NCBI RefSeq assembly: GCF_002914525.1 | Contig: NZ_LODW01000082.1 | Location: 186,001 to 250,000 of the forward strand | Origin: Rhizobium hidalgonense | Lineage (GTDB): Bacteria > Pseudomonadota > Alphaproteobacteria > Rhizobiales > Rhizobiaceae | Reading direction: 5' to 3' | Length of the DNA: 64,000 nt | Part shown: one piece after another, positions 1 to 7,877 of the stretch | Layout of the letters: each line of letters begins with the position of its first letter | Position numbering within the stretch: position 1 is the stretch's first letter | Position numbers and translations under genes: made by a program | Notes under the pieces: generated by a model | What the model was told of the DNA's origin: nothing | Databases searched by the model: none | Seen by the model: the letters and a program-made list of their open reading frames with translations, nothing else

Positions 1-2
1 GC

Positions 3-590
3 CTCAACCGCGGCCTCTTCCTGCCCTTCGTCGGCCTGCTCAAGCAGCATGTCGACGTCGTCACCCTGGATTCGCCAACTGATTACCGGATGGAGAAGCT
101 GAGCAGCCAGCCGGTCTATCTGGTGCCGATCAACGATCACAACGACATGGCGATGGACGCGTCCTGGACGCAGGCGCTGCACGGGCGCAAGGCGCAGCCG
201 CTGGACATTCCGATGAAGGGGCGCCACATCCACGTGCCGCTCGCCGTCGACCGCATGGCGCGATTCTCCTTCGCCGATCTGTGCGAGAAGCCGCTGGGGG
301 CGACCGACTTCCTGGCCATCGCCGAGCGTTTCGACATGGTCTTCGTCGATCACGTTCCCTTGCTGGGGCCGGAAAAACGCAATCAGATCAAACGCTTCAT
401 CATTCTCGTCGATACATTCTACGATCATGCCGTGCGCCTCTACATTTCCGCCGCCGCGATGCCGGAGGAACTTTTAGTGCACCGCCGCGGTACCGAAGGT
501 TTCGAATTCGACCGCACGGCCTCGCGCCTGTTCGAGATGCGCAGTGCCGAATATCTGGCGCTGCACCATGAAAAGCGCGCGGCCGAGTAA
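3..590 (+). CDS. zapE: Cell division protein ZapE / AFG1-family ATPase, C-terminal part
   Basis: The reading frame is already open at base 3 and stops at a TAA at 588-590, so the 5' part of the gene lies outside the window. The first visible residues read LNRGLFLPFVGLLKQH followed by a VVTLDSPTDYR segment, which is the region after the ATPase core of AFG1/ZapE proteins where an FLPF-type stretch precedes a DYR motif. The end holds the conserved DHVPLLGPEKRNQIKRF and FIILVDTFYD stretches. ZapE is a P-loop ATPase linked to the division ring; the Walker motifs would lie upstream and cannot be checked. In rhizobia this gene commonly precedes mdh. Family assignment is fairly secure; the function in this organism is inferred. 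Confidence 0.85.
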   Translation, partial: LNRGLFLPFVGLLKQHVDVVTLDSPTDYRMEKLSSQPVYLVPINDHNDMAMDASWTQALHGRKAQPLDIPMKGRHIHVPLAVDRMARFSFADLCEKPLGATDFLAIAERFDMVFVDHVPLLGPEKRNQIKRFIILVDTFYDHAVRLYISAAAMPEELLVHRRGTEGFEFDRTASRLFEMRSAEYLALHHEKRAAE

Positions 591-609
591 CAATCCGGTG
601 ACAGATTAT

Positions 610-625
610 CTTACGTTTACGTAAG
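610..625. promoter_or_regulatory. Inverted repeat upstream of mdh, candidate operator
   Basis: CTTACG, a TTTA centre and CGTAAG form a perfect 6-4-6 inverted repeat in the 178-base gap between zapE and mdh. It also reads as two TTACGT repeats. The form resembles operators of MerR-type metabolic regulators such as LiuR, as far as I recall. A run of T follows (626-632), so it could instead be a weak zapE terminator. Confidence 0.45.
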
Positions 626-768
626 AATTTTTGTATCTAAACGATTGAAAACGCTGCATCAAAATTAATGGATTGCCATTTTTAGGCTTTCGGTCTATGC
701 GATTGCGTCATTGAGCGGTGCCTTGTTGCGCGTCGCTCGACGAATTTGATCGCAAAGGAAACAGCGAA

Positions 769-1734
769 ATGGCGCGTAACAAGATCGCACTCATTGGTTC
801 TGGCATGATTGGTGGCACGCTGGCACACCTCGCCGGCCTGAAGGAACTGGGCGACATCGTCCTCTTCGACATTGCGGACGGCATCCCCCAGGGCAAGGGT
901 CTCGACATTTCCCAGTCCTCGCCGGTCGAAGGCTTCGACGTCAATCTGACGGGCGCCAGCGACTATTCCGCGATCGAAGGCGCTGACGTCTGCATCGTCA
1001 CCGCCGGTGTTGCCCGCAAGCCGGGCATGAGCCGCGACGATCTTCTCGGTATCAACCTCAAGGTGATGGAACAGGTCGGCGCCGGCATCAAGAAATATGC
1101 CCCGAACGCCTTCGTGATCTGCATCACCAACCCGCTCGACGCCATGGTCTGGGCGCTGCAGAAGTTCTCCGGCCTTCCGGCCAACAAGGTCGTCGGCATG
1201 GCCGGCGTTCTCGACTCCTCGCGCTTCCGCCTTTTCCTCGCCAAGGAATTCAACGTCTCGGTCCAGGATGTGACGGCCTTCGTGCTCGGCGGCCACGGCG
1301 ACACCATGGTGCCGCTCGCCCGTTACTCCACCGTCGGCGGCATTCCGCTCACAGACCTCGTCACCATGGGCTGGGTTACCAAGGAACGTCTCGAAGAGAT
1401 CATTCAGCGCACGCGTGATGGCGGCGCTGAAATCGTCGGTCTGCTGAAGACCGGCTCGGCCTATTACGCGCCGGCCGCATCGGCGATCGAGATGGCTGAA
1501 TCCTACCTCAAGGACAAGAAGCGCGTTCTGCCCTGCGCAGCTCACCTGAGCGGCCAGTACGGCGTCAAGGACATGTATGTCGGCGTTCCCACCGTCATCG
1601 GTGCGGGCGGCGTCGAGCGCATCATCGAGATCGACCTCAACAAGACCGAGAAGGAAGCCTTCGACAAATCCGTCGGCGCCGTCGCCGGTCTCTGCGAAGC
1701 CTGCATCAACATTGCGCCTGCGCTGAAGTCATAA
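769..1734 (+). CDS. mdh: Malate dehydrogenase
   Basis: NAD-dependent oxidation of malate to oxaloacetate in the TCA cycle. The 321-residue protein begins MARNKIALIGSGMIGG, a Rossmann dinucleotide-binding motif at residues 10-15, and is of the lactate-dehydrogenase-like type found in alphaproteobacteria. The active-site histidine is H176 in GGHGDTM, and substrate-binding arginines lie in the VARKPGMSRDDLL loop at about 81-93. A longer in-frame start at 718 would add 17 residues unlike the family. The ATG at 769 is preceded by an AAAGGAA ribosome-binding site and fits the usual length. It is the first gene of a TCA block and is separated from sucC by only 15 bases. Confidence 0.97.
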   Translation: MARNKIALIGSGMIGGTLAHLAGLKELGDIVLFDIADGIPQGKGLDISQSSPVEGFDVNLTGASDYSAIEGADVCIVTAGVARKPGMSRDDLLGINLKVMEQVGAGIKKYAPNAFVICITNPLDAMVWALQKFSGLPANKVVGMAGVLDSSRFRLFLAKEFNVSVQDVTAFVLGGHGDTMVPLARYSTVGGIPLTDLVTMGWVTKERLEEIIQRTRDGGAEIVGLLKTGSAYYAPAASAIEMAESYLKDKKRVLPCAAHLSGQYGVKDMYVGVPTVIGAGGVERIIEIDLNKTEKEAFDKSVGAVAGLCEACINIAPALKS

Positions 1735-1749
1735 AACAGGGACAGACCC

Positions 1750-2943
1750 ATGAACATTCATGAATATCAAGCCAAGGCTCTGCTGAAGGGTTATGGCGCG
1801 CCGGTTGCCGAGGGTGTGGCTATTCTCAAGGTCGAGGAAGCCGAGGCTGCCGCCAAGTCGCTTCCCGGCCCGCTTTACGTGGTCAAGAGCCAGATCCATG
1901 CCGGCGGCCGCGGCAAGGGCAAGTTCAAGGAACTGTCGCCTGAGTCCAAGGGCGGCGTGCGTCTCGCCAAGTCGATCGACGAAGTGGTCGCCCATGCCAA
2001 GGAAATGCTTGGTCATACGCTGGTGACGGCCCAGACCGGCGACGCCGGCAAGCAGGTCAATCGCCTTTATATCGAAGACGGTGCCGACATCGCTCGCGAG
2101 CTCTATTGCTCGTTGCTGGTCGACCGCTCGGTCGGTCGTGTGGCTTTCGTGGTTTCCACCGAAGGCGGCATGGACATCGAAGCTGTCGCCCACGACACGC
2201 CGGAGAAGATCCACACGATCGCCATCGATCCGGAAACCGGCGTGACGGCTGCCGACGTGGCCGCGATCTCCAAAGCTCTGCAGCTCGACGGCGCTGCCGC
2301 CGAAGATGCGAAGTCGCTCTTCCCGGCGCTCTACAAGGCCTTCAACGAGAAGGACATGGCGCTGCTCGAGGTCAATCCGCTGATCGTCATGAAGGATGGT
2401 CATCTGCGCGTTCTCGATGCGAAGATGTCCTTCGACGGCAATGCGCTTTTCCGTCACGACGACGTCAAGCTGCTGCGCGACGAAACCGAAGAAGACGCCA
2501 AGGAAATCGAGGCCTCGAAATGGGACCTCGCCTATGTCGCGCTCGACGGCAATATCGGCTGCATGGTCAACGGTGCCGGTCTTGCCATGGCGACGATGGA
2601 TATCATCAAGCTCTACGGTAAAGAGCCGGCTAATTTCTGCGACGTCGGCGGCGGCGCCGGCAAGGAGAAGGTTGCTGCGGCTTTCAAGATCATTACCGCC
2701 GACCCCAAGGTCGAAGGCATTCTCGTCAACATTTTCGGCGGTATCATGAAGTGCGATGTCATTGCCGAGGGCGTCATTGCCGCGGTCAAGGAAGTCGGCC
2801 TCAAGGTTCCGCTCGTCGTGCGTCTTGAAGGCACCAATGTCGAGCTCGGCAAGAAGATCCTGAACGAGTCGGGTCTCGCCATCACGGCGGCTGACGACTT
2901 GGACGATGCGGCCAAGAAGATCGTCGCGGCGATCAAAGGCTGA
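1750..2943 (+). CDS. sucC: Succinyl-CoA synthetase (ADP-forming) beta subunit
   Basis: The beta subunit joins SucD to convert succinyl-CoA and ADP/GDP to succinate and nucleoside triphosphate. The 397-residue length is typical. An N-terminal ATP-grasp domain starts MNIHEYQAKALLKGYG and contains the nucleotide-binding stretch KSQIHAGGRGKGKFK near residues 38-60. The C-terminal CoA-ligase domain contains the GGGAGKEKVAAAF and VNIFGGIMKCDVIAEG motifs. The gene lies 15 bases after mdh. A small gene is interposed before sucD, which is unusual because sucC and sucD are directly adjacent in most bacteria. Confidence 0.97.
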   Translation: MNIHEYQAKALLKGYGAPVAEGVAILKVEEAEAAAKSLPGPLYVVKSQIHAGGRGKGKFKELSPESKGGVRLAKSIDEVVAHAKEMLGHTLVTAQTGDAGKQVNRLYIEDGADIARELYCSLLVDRSVGRVAFVVSTEGGMDIEAVAHDTPEKIHTIAIDPETGVTAADVAAISKALQLDGAAAEDAKSLFPALYKAFNEKDMALLEVNPLIVMKDGHLRVLDAKMSFDGNALFRHDDVKLLRDETEEDAKEIEASKWDLAYVALDGNIGCMVNGAGLAMATMDIIKLYGKEPANFCDVGGGAGKEKVAAAFKIITADPKVEGILVNIFGGIMKCDVIAEGVIAAVKEVGLKVPLVVRLEGTNVELGKKILNESGLAITAADDLDDAAKKIVAAIKG

Positions 2944-2950
2944 GACGATC

Positions 2951-3442
2951 ATGACCTTCCAGTCCACGCCCTCCGCAGCGCATTTCCGCCTCAACGCCTT
3001 CGCCGGCGCATGGGACGGGGAAGAGCGTATTGCGGCGTCGGCGTGGACGACTGAAGGCAAGGCCAGTGCCGCGCTTTCCGGCGAGGCCCTGTTCGGCGGG
3101 TTCTTCATCGAGCAGCGCTATCGCCAGACGCGTGACGGGGCTGTTTCCTTCGAGGCCCGAAATGTTTTCGGCTTCGATGCTTCGGATGAGAGCTACAAGC
3201 TCTACCAGTTCGACAGCGCCGGTTTTGCGCCTCCCTCGCCGGCTTCCGGCACCTGGAATGGCAACGACCTGGTGCTGATGAAGACTTCGCCGCGGGGCAG
3301 ACAGCGCACCGCATTCACTTTTGAAAATGAAGACTGCTACCGGATGGGCGTCAGCTTTTCGCCTGCAGGCAGCGATACTTGGCAGGAGGTCGTCAGCGGC
3401 ATCTATCGTCGCGCGTCCTCCACGTCTTCCAACCTCTCCTAA
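2951..3442 (+). CDS. Small DUF1579-like protein between sucC and sucD
   Basis: A 163-residue hypothetical protein starting 7 bases after the sucC stop and ending 13 bases before sucD, so it is almost certainly co-transcribed with both. It has no signal peptide or membrane segment. It contains FAGAWDGEERI near the N-terminus, SYKLYQFDS in the middle and DLVLMKTSPRGRQRTAF after it. This layout of W-G-E, then Y-x-LY, then a short beta strand resembles DUF1579 and related lipocalin-like beta-barrel proteins. I assign that family with moderate confidence and no function. Its place inside the succinyl-CoA synthetase genes suggests a role tied to the TCA cycle, but that is inference. Confidence 0.75.
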   Translation: MTFQSTPSAAHFRLNAFAGAWDGEERIAASAWTTEGKASAALSGEALFGGFFIEQRYRQTRDGAVSFEARNVFGFDASDESYKLYQFDSAGFAPPSPASGTWNGNDLVLMKTSPRGRQRTAFTFENEDCYRMGVSFSPAGSDTWQEVVSGIYRRASSTSSNLS

Positions 3443-3455
3443 ATAAAGGCCTCGC

Positions 3456-4358
3456 ATGTCCATTCTCGTCAACAAAGACACCAAGGTTCTCGTGCAGGGC
3501 CTGACCGGCAAGACCGGCACCTTCCACACCGAACAGGCGCTCGCCTATTACGGCACGCAGATGGTCGGCGGTATCCACCCGAAGAAGGGTGGCGAAACTT
3601 GGGCCGGCTCGAAGGGTGAAAGCCTGCCGATCTTCGCAACCGTTGCCGAAGGCAAGGAAAAGACCGGCGCCAACGCATCGGTCATCTATGTTCCGCCGGC
3701 CGGTGCTGCCGATGCGATCATCGAGGCGATCGACGCGGAGATCCCGTTCATCACCTGCATCACCGAAGGCATCCCGGTCATGGACATGGTGCGCGTCAAG
3801 GCTCGCCTCGACCGCTCCAAGTCGCGACTGCTTGGGCCGAACTGCCCGGGCATCATGACCCCGGAAGAATGCAAGATCGGCATCATGCCGGGCTCGATCT
3901 TCCGCAAGGGCTCGGTCGGCATCGTGTCCCGCTCGGGTACGCTGACCTATGAAGCCGTGTTCCAGACCTCCAACGAAGGCCTCGGCCAGACGACGGCCGT
4001 CGGCATTGGCGGCGACCCGGTCAAGGGCACCGAGTTCATCGACGTGCTGGAAATGTTCCTCGCCGACGAAGCCACGACCTCGATCATCATGATCGGCGAA
4101 ATCGGCGGCTCAGCTGAAGAAGACGCGGCCCAGTTCCTCATCGACGAGGCCAAGAAGGGCCGCAAGAAGCCGATGGCCGGCTTCATTGCCGGCCGCACCG
4201 CACCGAAGGGCCGCACCATGGGTCATGCCGGCGCCGTGGTATCCGGTGGCAAGGGCGATGCGGAATCGAAGATCGCGGCGATGGAAGCGGCAGGCATCAA
4301 AGTGTCGCCGTCTCCGGCCCGCCTCGGCAAGACACTGGTTGAAGTCCTCAAGGGCTAA
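3456..4358 (+). CDS. sucD: Succinyl-CoA synthetase alpha subunit
   Basis: The 300-residue alpha subunit carries the phosphohistidine. The N-terminal CoA-binding Rossmann domain begins MSILVNKDTKVLVQGLTGKTGTFH, and the catalytic histidine is H257 in GRTMGHAGA within the C-terminal ligase domain. Other family landmarks are GPNCPGIMTPEECKIGIMPG at 127-146 and GIGGDPVKGTEFIDVL at 184-198. It works as a heterotetramer with SucC. It is followed by a 170-base gap before sucA, the longest untranslated stretch in this TCA block. Confidence 0.97.
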   Translation: MSILVNKDTKVLVQGLTGKTGTFHTEQALAYYGTQMVGGIHPKKGGETWAGSKGESLPIFATVAEGKEKTGANASVIYVPPAGAADAIIEAIDAEIPFITCITEGIPVMDMVRVKARLDRSKSRLLGPNCPGIMTPEECKIGIMPGSIFRKGSVGIVSRSGTLTYEAVFQTSNEGLGQTTAVGIGGDPVKGTEFIDVLEMFLADEATTSIIMIGEIGGSAEEDAAQFLIDEAKKGRKKPMAGFIAGRTAPKGRTMGHAGAVVSGGKGDAESKIAAMEAAGIKVSPSPARLGKTLVEVLKG

Positions 4359-4497
4359 TCCAACTTATACCCGGGCGGAGGAGCGGCATCTCAGCCTTTC
4401 GCCCGGCCTTGACGGCACGAGACATGCAGATGCGCCGCGGACAGGCGGCAATCGAAATGCGGCAGCCGGCGATCGAGCCGGCAAAATCATCAAAGTC

Positions 4498-4528
4498 AGG
4501 AGGCGGACGGAAGCGTCCGCATAACACC
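4498..4528 (+). promoter_or_regulatory. sucA translation start region with hairpin between SD and AUG
   Basis: A strong AGGAGG sequence lies at 4498-4503, but the sucA ATG is at 4529, 25 bases away. In between, GCGGACG (4503-4509) and CGTCCGC (4514-4520) form a perfect 7-bp stem with a 4-base loop, leaving 8 bases (ATAACACC) before the ATG. If the hairpin folds, the effective spacing becomes the usual 8 bases. This is an unusual arrangement read directly from the sequence; its effect on translation is inferred. Confidence 0.6.
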
Positions 4529-7513
4529 ATGGCACGGCAAGAAGCCAACGAGCAGTTTCAGGTCACCTCGTTTCTGGATGGCGCCAACGCTGCCTATATC
4601 GAGCAGCTTTATGCGCGGTACGAAGAGGATCCAGCGTCGGTCGACGATCAGTGGCGCACCTTCTTCAAGGCGCTGGACGAAGATCCCAGCGATGTGAAAA
4701 AGGCGGCCAAGGGGGCTTCCTGGCGCAAGAAGAACTGGCCGATTGCGGCCGGCGGCGATCTGGTGTCGGCTCTCGATGGTGATTGGGGCGTTGTCGAGAA
4801 GGTCATCGAGACCAAGGTCAAGGCCAAGGCCGAAGCTCAGGGCAAGCCTGCCGACGGCGCCGACGTTCTGCAGGCGACGCGCGATTCCGTGCGCGCTATT
4901 ATGATGATCCGCGCCTACCGCATGCGCGGTCACCTTCATGCCAAGCTCGACCCGCTCGGCATCGCCGCTTCGGTCGACGACTATCGCGAGCTGTCGCCGG
5001 AGAATTACGGCTTCACATCAGCCGATTACGACCGCAGAATCTTCATCGACAACGTGCTCGGCCTGGAATACGCGACCATCCGCGAGATGATCGATATTCT
5101 CGAGCGCACCTATTGCTCGACGCTCGGCGTCGAATTCATGCATATTTCCAACCCGGAAGAGAAGGCTTGGATTCAGGAACGCATCGAGGGCCCGGACAAG
5201 GGCGTGGCTTTCACAGCTGAGGGCAAGAAGGCGATCCTCGCCAAGATGGTCGAAGCCGAAGGCTATGAGCAGTTTCTCGACGTCAAATTCAAGGGCACCA
5301 AGCGCTTCGGCCTCGACGGCGGCGAGTCGCTGATCCCGGCCTTGGAGCAGATCCTCAAGCGCGGCGGTCATCTCGGCCTTAAGGAAGCCGTCTTCGGCAT
5401 GGCCCATCGCGGCCGCCTCAACGTGCTCTCCCAGGTCATGGGCAAGCCGCACCGGGCGATTTTCCACGAGTTCAAGGGCGGCTCCTACGCACCCGACGAA
5501 GTCGAAGGTTCGGGCGACGTCAAGTACCATCTCGGGGCCTCTTCCGACCGCGAATTCGACGGCAACAAGGTGCATGTTTCGCTGACGGCAAACCCCTCGC
5601 ATCTGGAAATCGTCGATCCTGTCGTCATGGGGAAGGCCCGCGCCAAGCAGGACATGAACGCCGCCGTCTGGGACGGTGACATCATTCCGCTTTCCGAACG
5701 CGCCAAGGTCCTGCCGCTGCTGATCCATGGCGACGCGGCTTTTGCCGGCCAGGGCGTCATTGCCGAAATCCTCGGCCTTTCCGGCTTGCGCGGCCACCGC
5801 GTCGCCGGCACCATGCACGTCATCATCAACAACCAGATCGGCTTCACCACGAACCCCGCCTTCTCGCGTTCGTCGCCCTATCCGTCCGACGTCGCCAAGA
5901 TGATCGAGGCGCCGATCTTCCACGTCAACGGCGACGATCCGGAAGCGGTGGTCTATGCGGCCAAGGTGGCGACCGAATTCCGCATGAAGTTTCACAAGCC
6001 TGTGGTGCTCGACCTGTTCTGCTATCGCCGCTACGGCCACAATGAAGGCGATGAACCGTCCTTCACGCAGCCGAAGATGTACAAGGTCATCCGCGGCCAC
6101 AAGACCGTGCTGCAGATCTATGCGGCGCGCCTCGTCGCCGAAGGCCTGCTCACCGACGGTGAAGTCGAGAAGATGAAGGCTGACTGGCGAGCTCATCTCG
6201 AACAGGAGTTCGAGGCCGGCCAGCACTATAAGCCGAATAAGGCCGACTGGCTGGACGGTGAGTGGTCGGGCCTGCGCGCGGCCGACAATGCCGACGAGCA
6301 GCGCCGCGGCAAGACCGCCGTGCCGATGAAGACCCTGAAGGAGATCGGCCGCAAGCTGTCGGAGATCCCGGCGGGCTTCAATGCCCATCGCACGATCCAG
6401 CGCTTCATGGAAAACCGCGCCAATATGATCGCCACCGGCGAGGGTATCGACTGGGCAATGGCCGAAGCGCTCTCCTTCGGCGCGCTTTGCGTCGAAGGCA
6501 GCAAGATCCGCCTGTCCGGCCAGGATTGCGAACGCGGCACCTTCTCGCAGCGCCATTCAGTTCTCTACGATCAGGAAACCGAAGAACGCTACATCCCGCT
6601 CGCCAATCTTTCGCCGACGCAGGGGCGCTACGAAGTCATCAATTCGATGCTGTCGGAAGAGGCCGTGCTCGGTTTCGAATATGGCTACTCTCTCGCCCGC
6701 CCGAATGCGCTGACGCTCTGGGAAGCCCAGTTCGGCGATTTCGCCAACGGCGCGCAGGTGGTCTTCGACCAGTTCATCTCGTCGGGCGAACGCAAATGGC
6801 TGCGCATGTCGGGCCTCGTCTGCCTGCTGCCGCACGGCTATGAAGGTCAGGGCCCGGAACACTCTTCGGCCCGCCTCGAGCGTTTCCTGCAGCTTTGCGC
6901 TGAAGACAACATGCAGGTCGCCAACGTCACGACGCCGGCGAACTACTTCCACATCCTGCGCCGGCAGCTGAAGCGCGACTTCCGCAAGCCGCTGATCCTG
7001 ATGACGCCGAAGTCGCTGCTGCGCCACAAGCGGGCGGTCTCGACGCTCGCCGAAATGGCCGGCGAATCTGCCTTCCATCGCCTGCTCTGGGACGATGCCG
7101 AGGTGATCAAGGACGGCCCGATCAAGCTGCAGAAGGACAACAAGATCCGCCGCGTCGTCATGTGCTCCGGCAAGGTCTATTACGATCTTCTGGAAGAGCG
7201 AGAAAAGCGCGGTATCGACGACATCTATCTCCTGCGTGTCGAACAGCTTTATCCGTTCCCGGCGAAGGCGCTGATCAACGAGCTGTCGCGCTTCCGCAAT
7301 GCCGAGATGGTCTGGTGCCAGGAAGAGCCGAAGAACATGGGCGCATGGTCGTTCATCGATCCCTTCCTGGAATGGGTCCTTGCCCACATCGATGCAAAGT
7401 ACCAGCGCGTCCGTTATACCGGCCGTCCGGCCGCCGCCTCGCCGGCGACGGGTCTTATGTCCAAGCATCTGTCGCAGCTCGCCGCATTCCTCGAGGATGC
7501 ACTGGGCGGCTAA
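4529..7513 (+). CDS. sucA: 2-oxoglutarate dehydrogenase E1 component
   Basis: Thiamine-diphosphate-dependent E1 decarboxylates 2-oxoglutarate and transfers the succinyl group to lipoyl-SucB. From the ATG at 4529 the protein has 994 residues, the size usual for rhizobia. The N-terminus FLDGANAAYIEQLYARYEEDP is the E2-binding segment. The mid-protein MAHRGRLNVL, the GDAAFAGQGVIAE diphosphate-binding loop (GDAAF..G) and the IINNQIGFTT segment mark the ThDP site. The transketolase-like C-terminal half contains HGYEGQGPEHSSARLERFLQ. An upstream in-frame opening to 4409 adds 40 residues with no family likeness and is rejected. It requires thiamine diphosphate, so it depends on the thiamine uptake genes at 40-43 kb, though no direct link is implied. 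Confidence 0.96.
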   Translation: MARQEANEQFQVTSFLDGANAAYIEQLYARYEEDPASVDDQWRTFFKALDEDPSDVKKAAKGASWRKKNWPIAAGGDLVSALDGDWGVVEKVIETKVKAKAEAQGKPADGADVLQATRDSVRAIMMIRAYRMRGHLHAKLDPLGIAASVDDYRELSPENYGFTSADYDRRIFIDNVLGLEYATIREMIDILERTYCSTLGVEFMHISNPEEKAWIQERIEGPDKGVAFTAEGKKAILAKMVEAEGYEQFLDVKFKGTKRFGLDGGESLIPALEQILKRGGHLGLKEAVFGMAHRGRLNVLSQVMGKPHRAIFHEFKGGSYAPDEVEGSGDVKYHLGASSDREFDGNKVHVSLTANPSHLEIVDPVVMGKARAKQDMNAAVWDGDIIPLSERAKVLPLLIHGDAAFAGQGVIAEILGLSGLRGHRVAGTMHVIINNQIGFTTNPAFSRSSPYPSDVAKMIEAPIFHVNGDDPEAVVYAAKVATEFRMKFHKPVVLDLFCYRRYGHNEGDEPSFTQPKMYKVIRGHKTVLQIYAARLVAEGLLTDGEVEKMKADWRAHLEQEFEAGQHYKPNKADWLDGEWSGLRAADNADEQRRGKTAVPMKTLKEIGRKLSEIPAGFNAHRTIQRFMENRANMIATGEGIDWAMAEALSFGALCVEGSKIRLSGQDCERGTFSQRHSVLYDQETEERYIPLANLSPTQGRYEVINSMLSEEAVLGFEYGYSLARPNALTLWEAQFGDFANGAQVVFDQFISSGERKWLRMSGLVCLLPHGYEGQGPEHSSARLERFLQLCAEDNMQVANVTTPANYFHILRRQLKRDFRKPLILMTPKSLLRHKRAVSTLAEMAGESAFHRLLWDDAEVIKDGPIKLQKDNKIRRVVMCSGKVYYDLLEEREKRGIDDIYLLRVEQLYPFPAKALINELSRFRNAEMVWCQEEPKNMGAWSFIDPFLEWVLAHIDAKYQRVRYTGRPAAASPATGLMSKHLSQLAAFLEDALGG

Positions 7514-7528
7514 CACAAGGGGGCGCAA

Positions 7529-7837
7529 ATGGCTTATTTCTTTCTGAGACTGCTGCCGCCGCGCCCCACTTTCCCGCATGACGGGACCGGGGAGGAAATG
7601 GCGGCGATGAAACGCCATGTCGAATACTGGCATCGGCACGCCCTTGCGGGAACGGCGATCGTCGTCGGCCCCGTCTTCGAGGGTGAAGGCGCCTTCGGCA
7701 TGGCGATCGTCGAAGTCGAGGATCAGGCGGCGGCACAGCTTCTTGCCGACGGCGACCCGATCATTGCTTCCGGTTTCGGTTTCCGTTTCGATATCCTGCC
7801 GATGCCCTCGATCATCTTGCGGCCGCCCGCCGTCTGA
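7529..7837 (+). CDS. YciI-like / YCII-related small protein
   Basis: A 102-residue soluble protein placed 15 bases after sucA and 40 bases before sucB. It begins MAYFFLRLLPPRPTFPHDGTGEE and contains HVEYWHRHALAGTAIVVGPVFEGEGAFGMAIVE, the H...W...G..hhhGP pattern of the YciI dimeric alpha-beta-barrel fold (ferredoxin-like). In that family a conserved histidine and aspartate near a shared pocket are thought to be functional; here H36 or H41 are candidates. No reaction can be assigned. Its position between the E1 and E2 genes of the oxoglutarate dehydrogenase complex suggests co-expression with it. Confidence 0.8.
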   Translation: MAYFFLRLLPPRPTFPHDGTGEEMAAMKRHVEYWHRHALAGTAIVVGPVFEGEGAFGMAIVEVEDQAAAQLLADGDPIIASGFGFRFDILPMPSIILRPPAV

Positions 7838-7877
7838 AACGCTTAAAACGAACACACACGAAATCAGGATCTGAACA

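Noticed and set aside
4409..4528. N-terminal extension of sucA back to 4409
   Set aside because: The 40 added residues have no likeness to E1 enzymes, and the ATG at 4529 gives the expected 994 residues.
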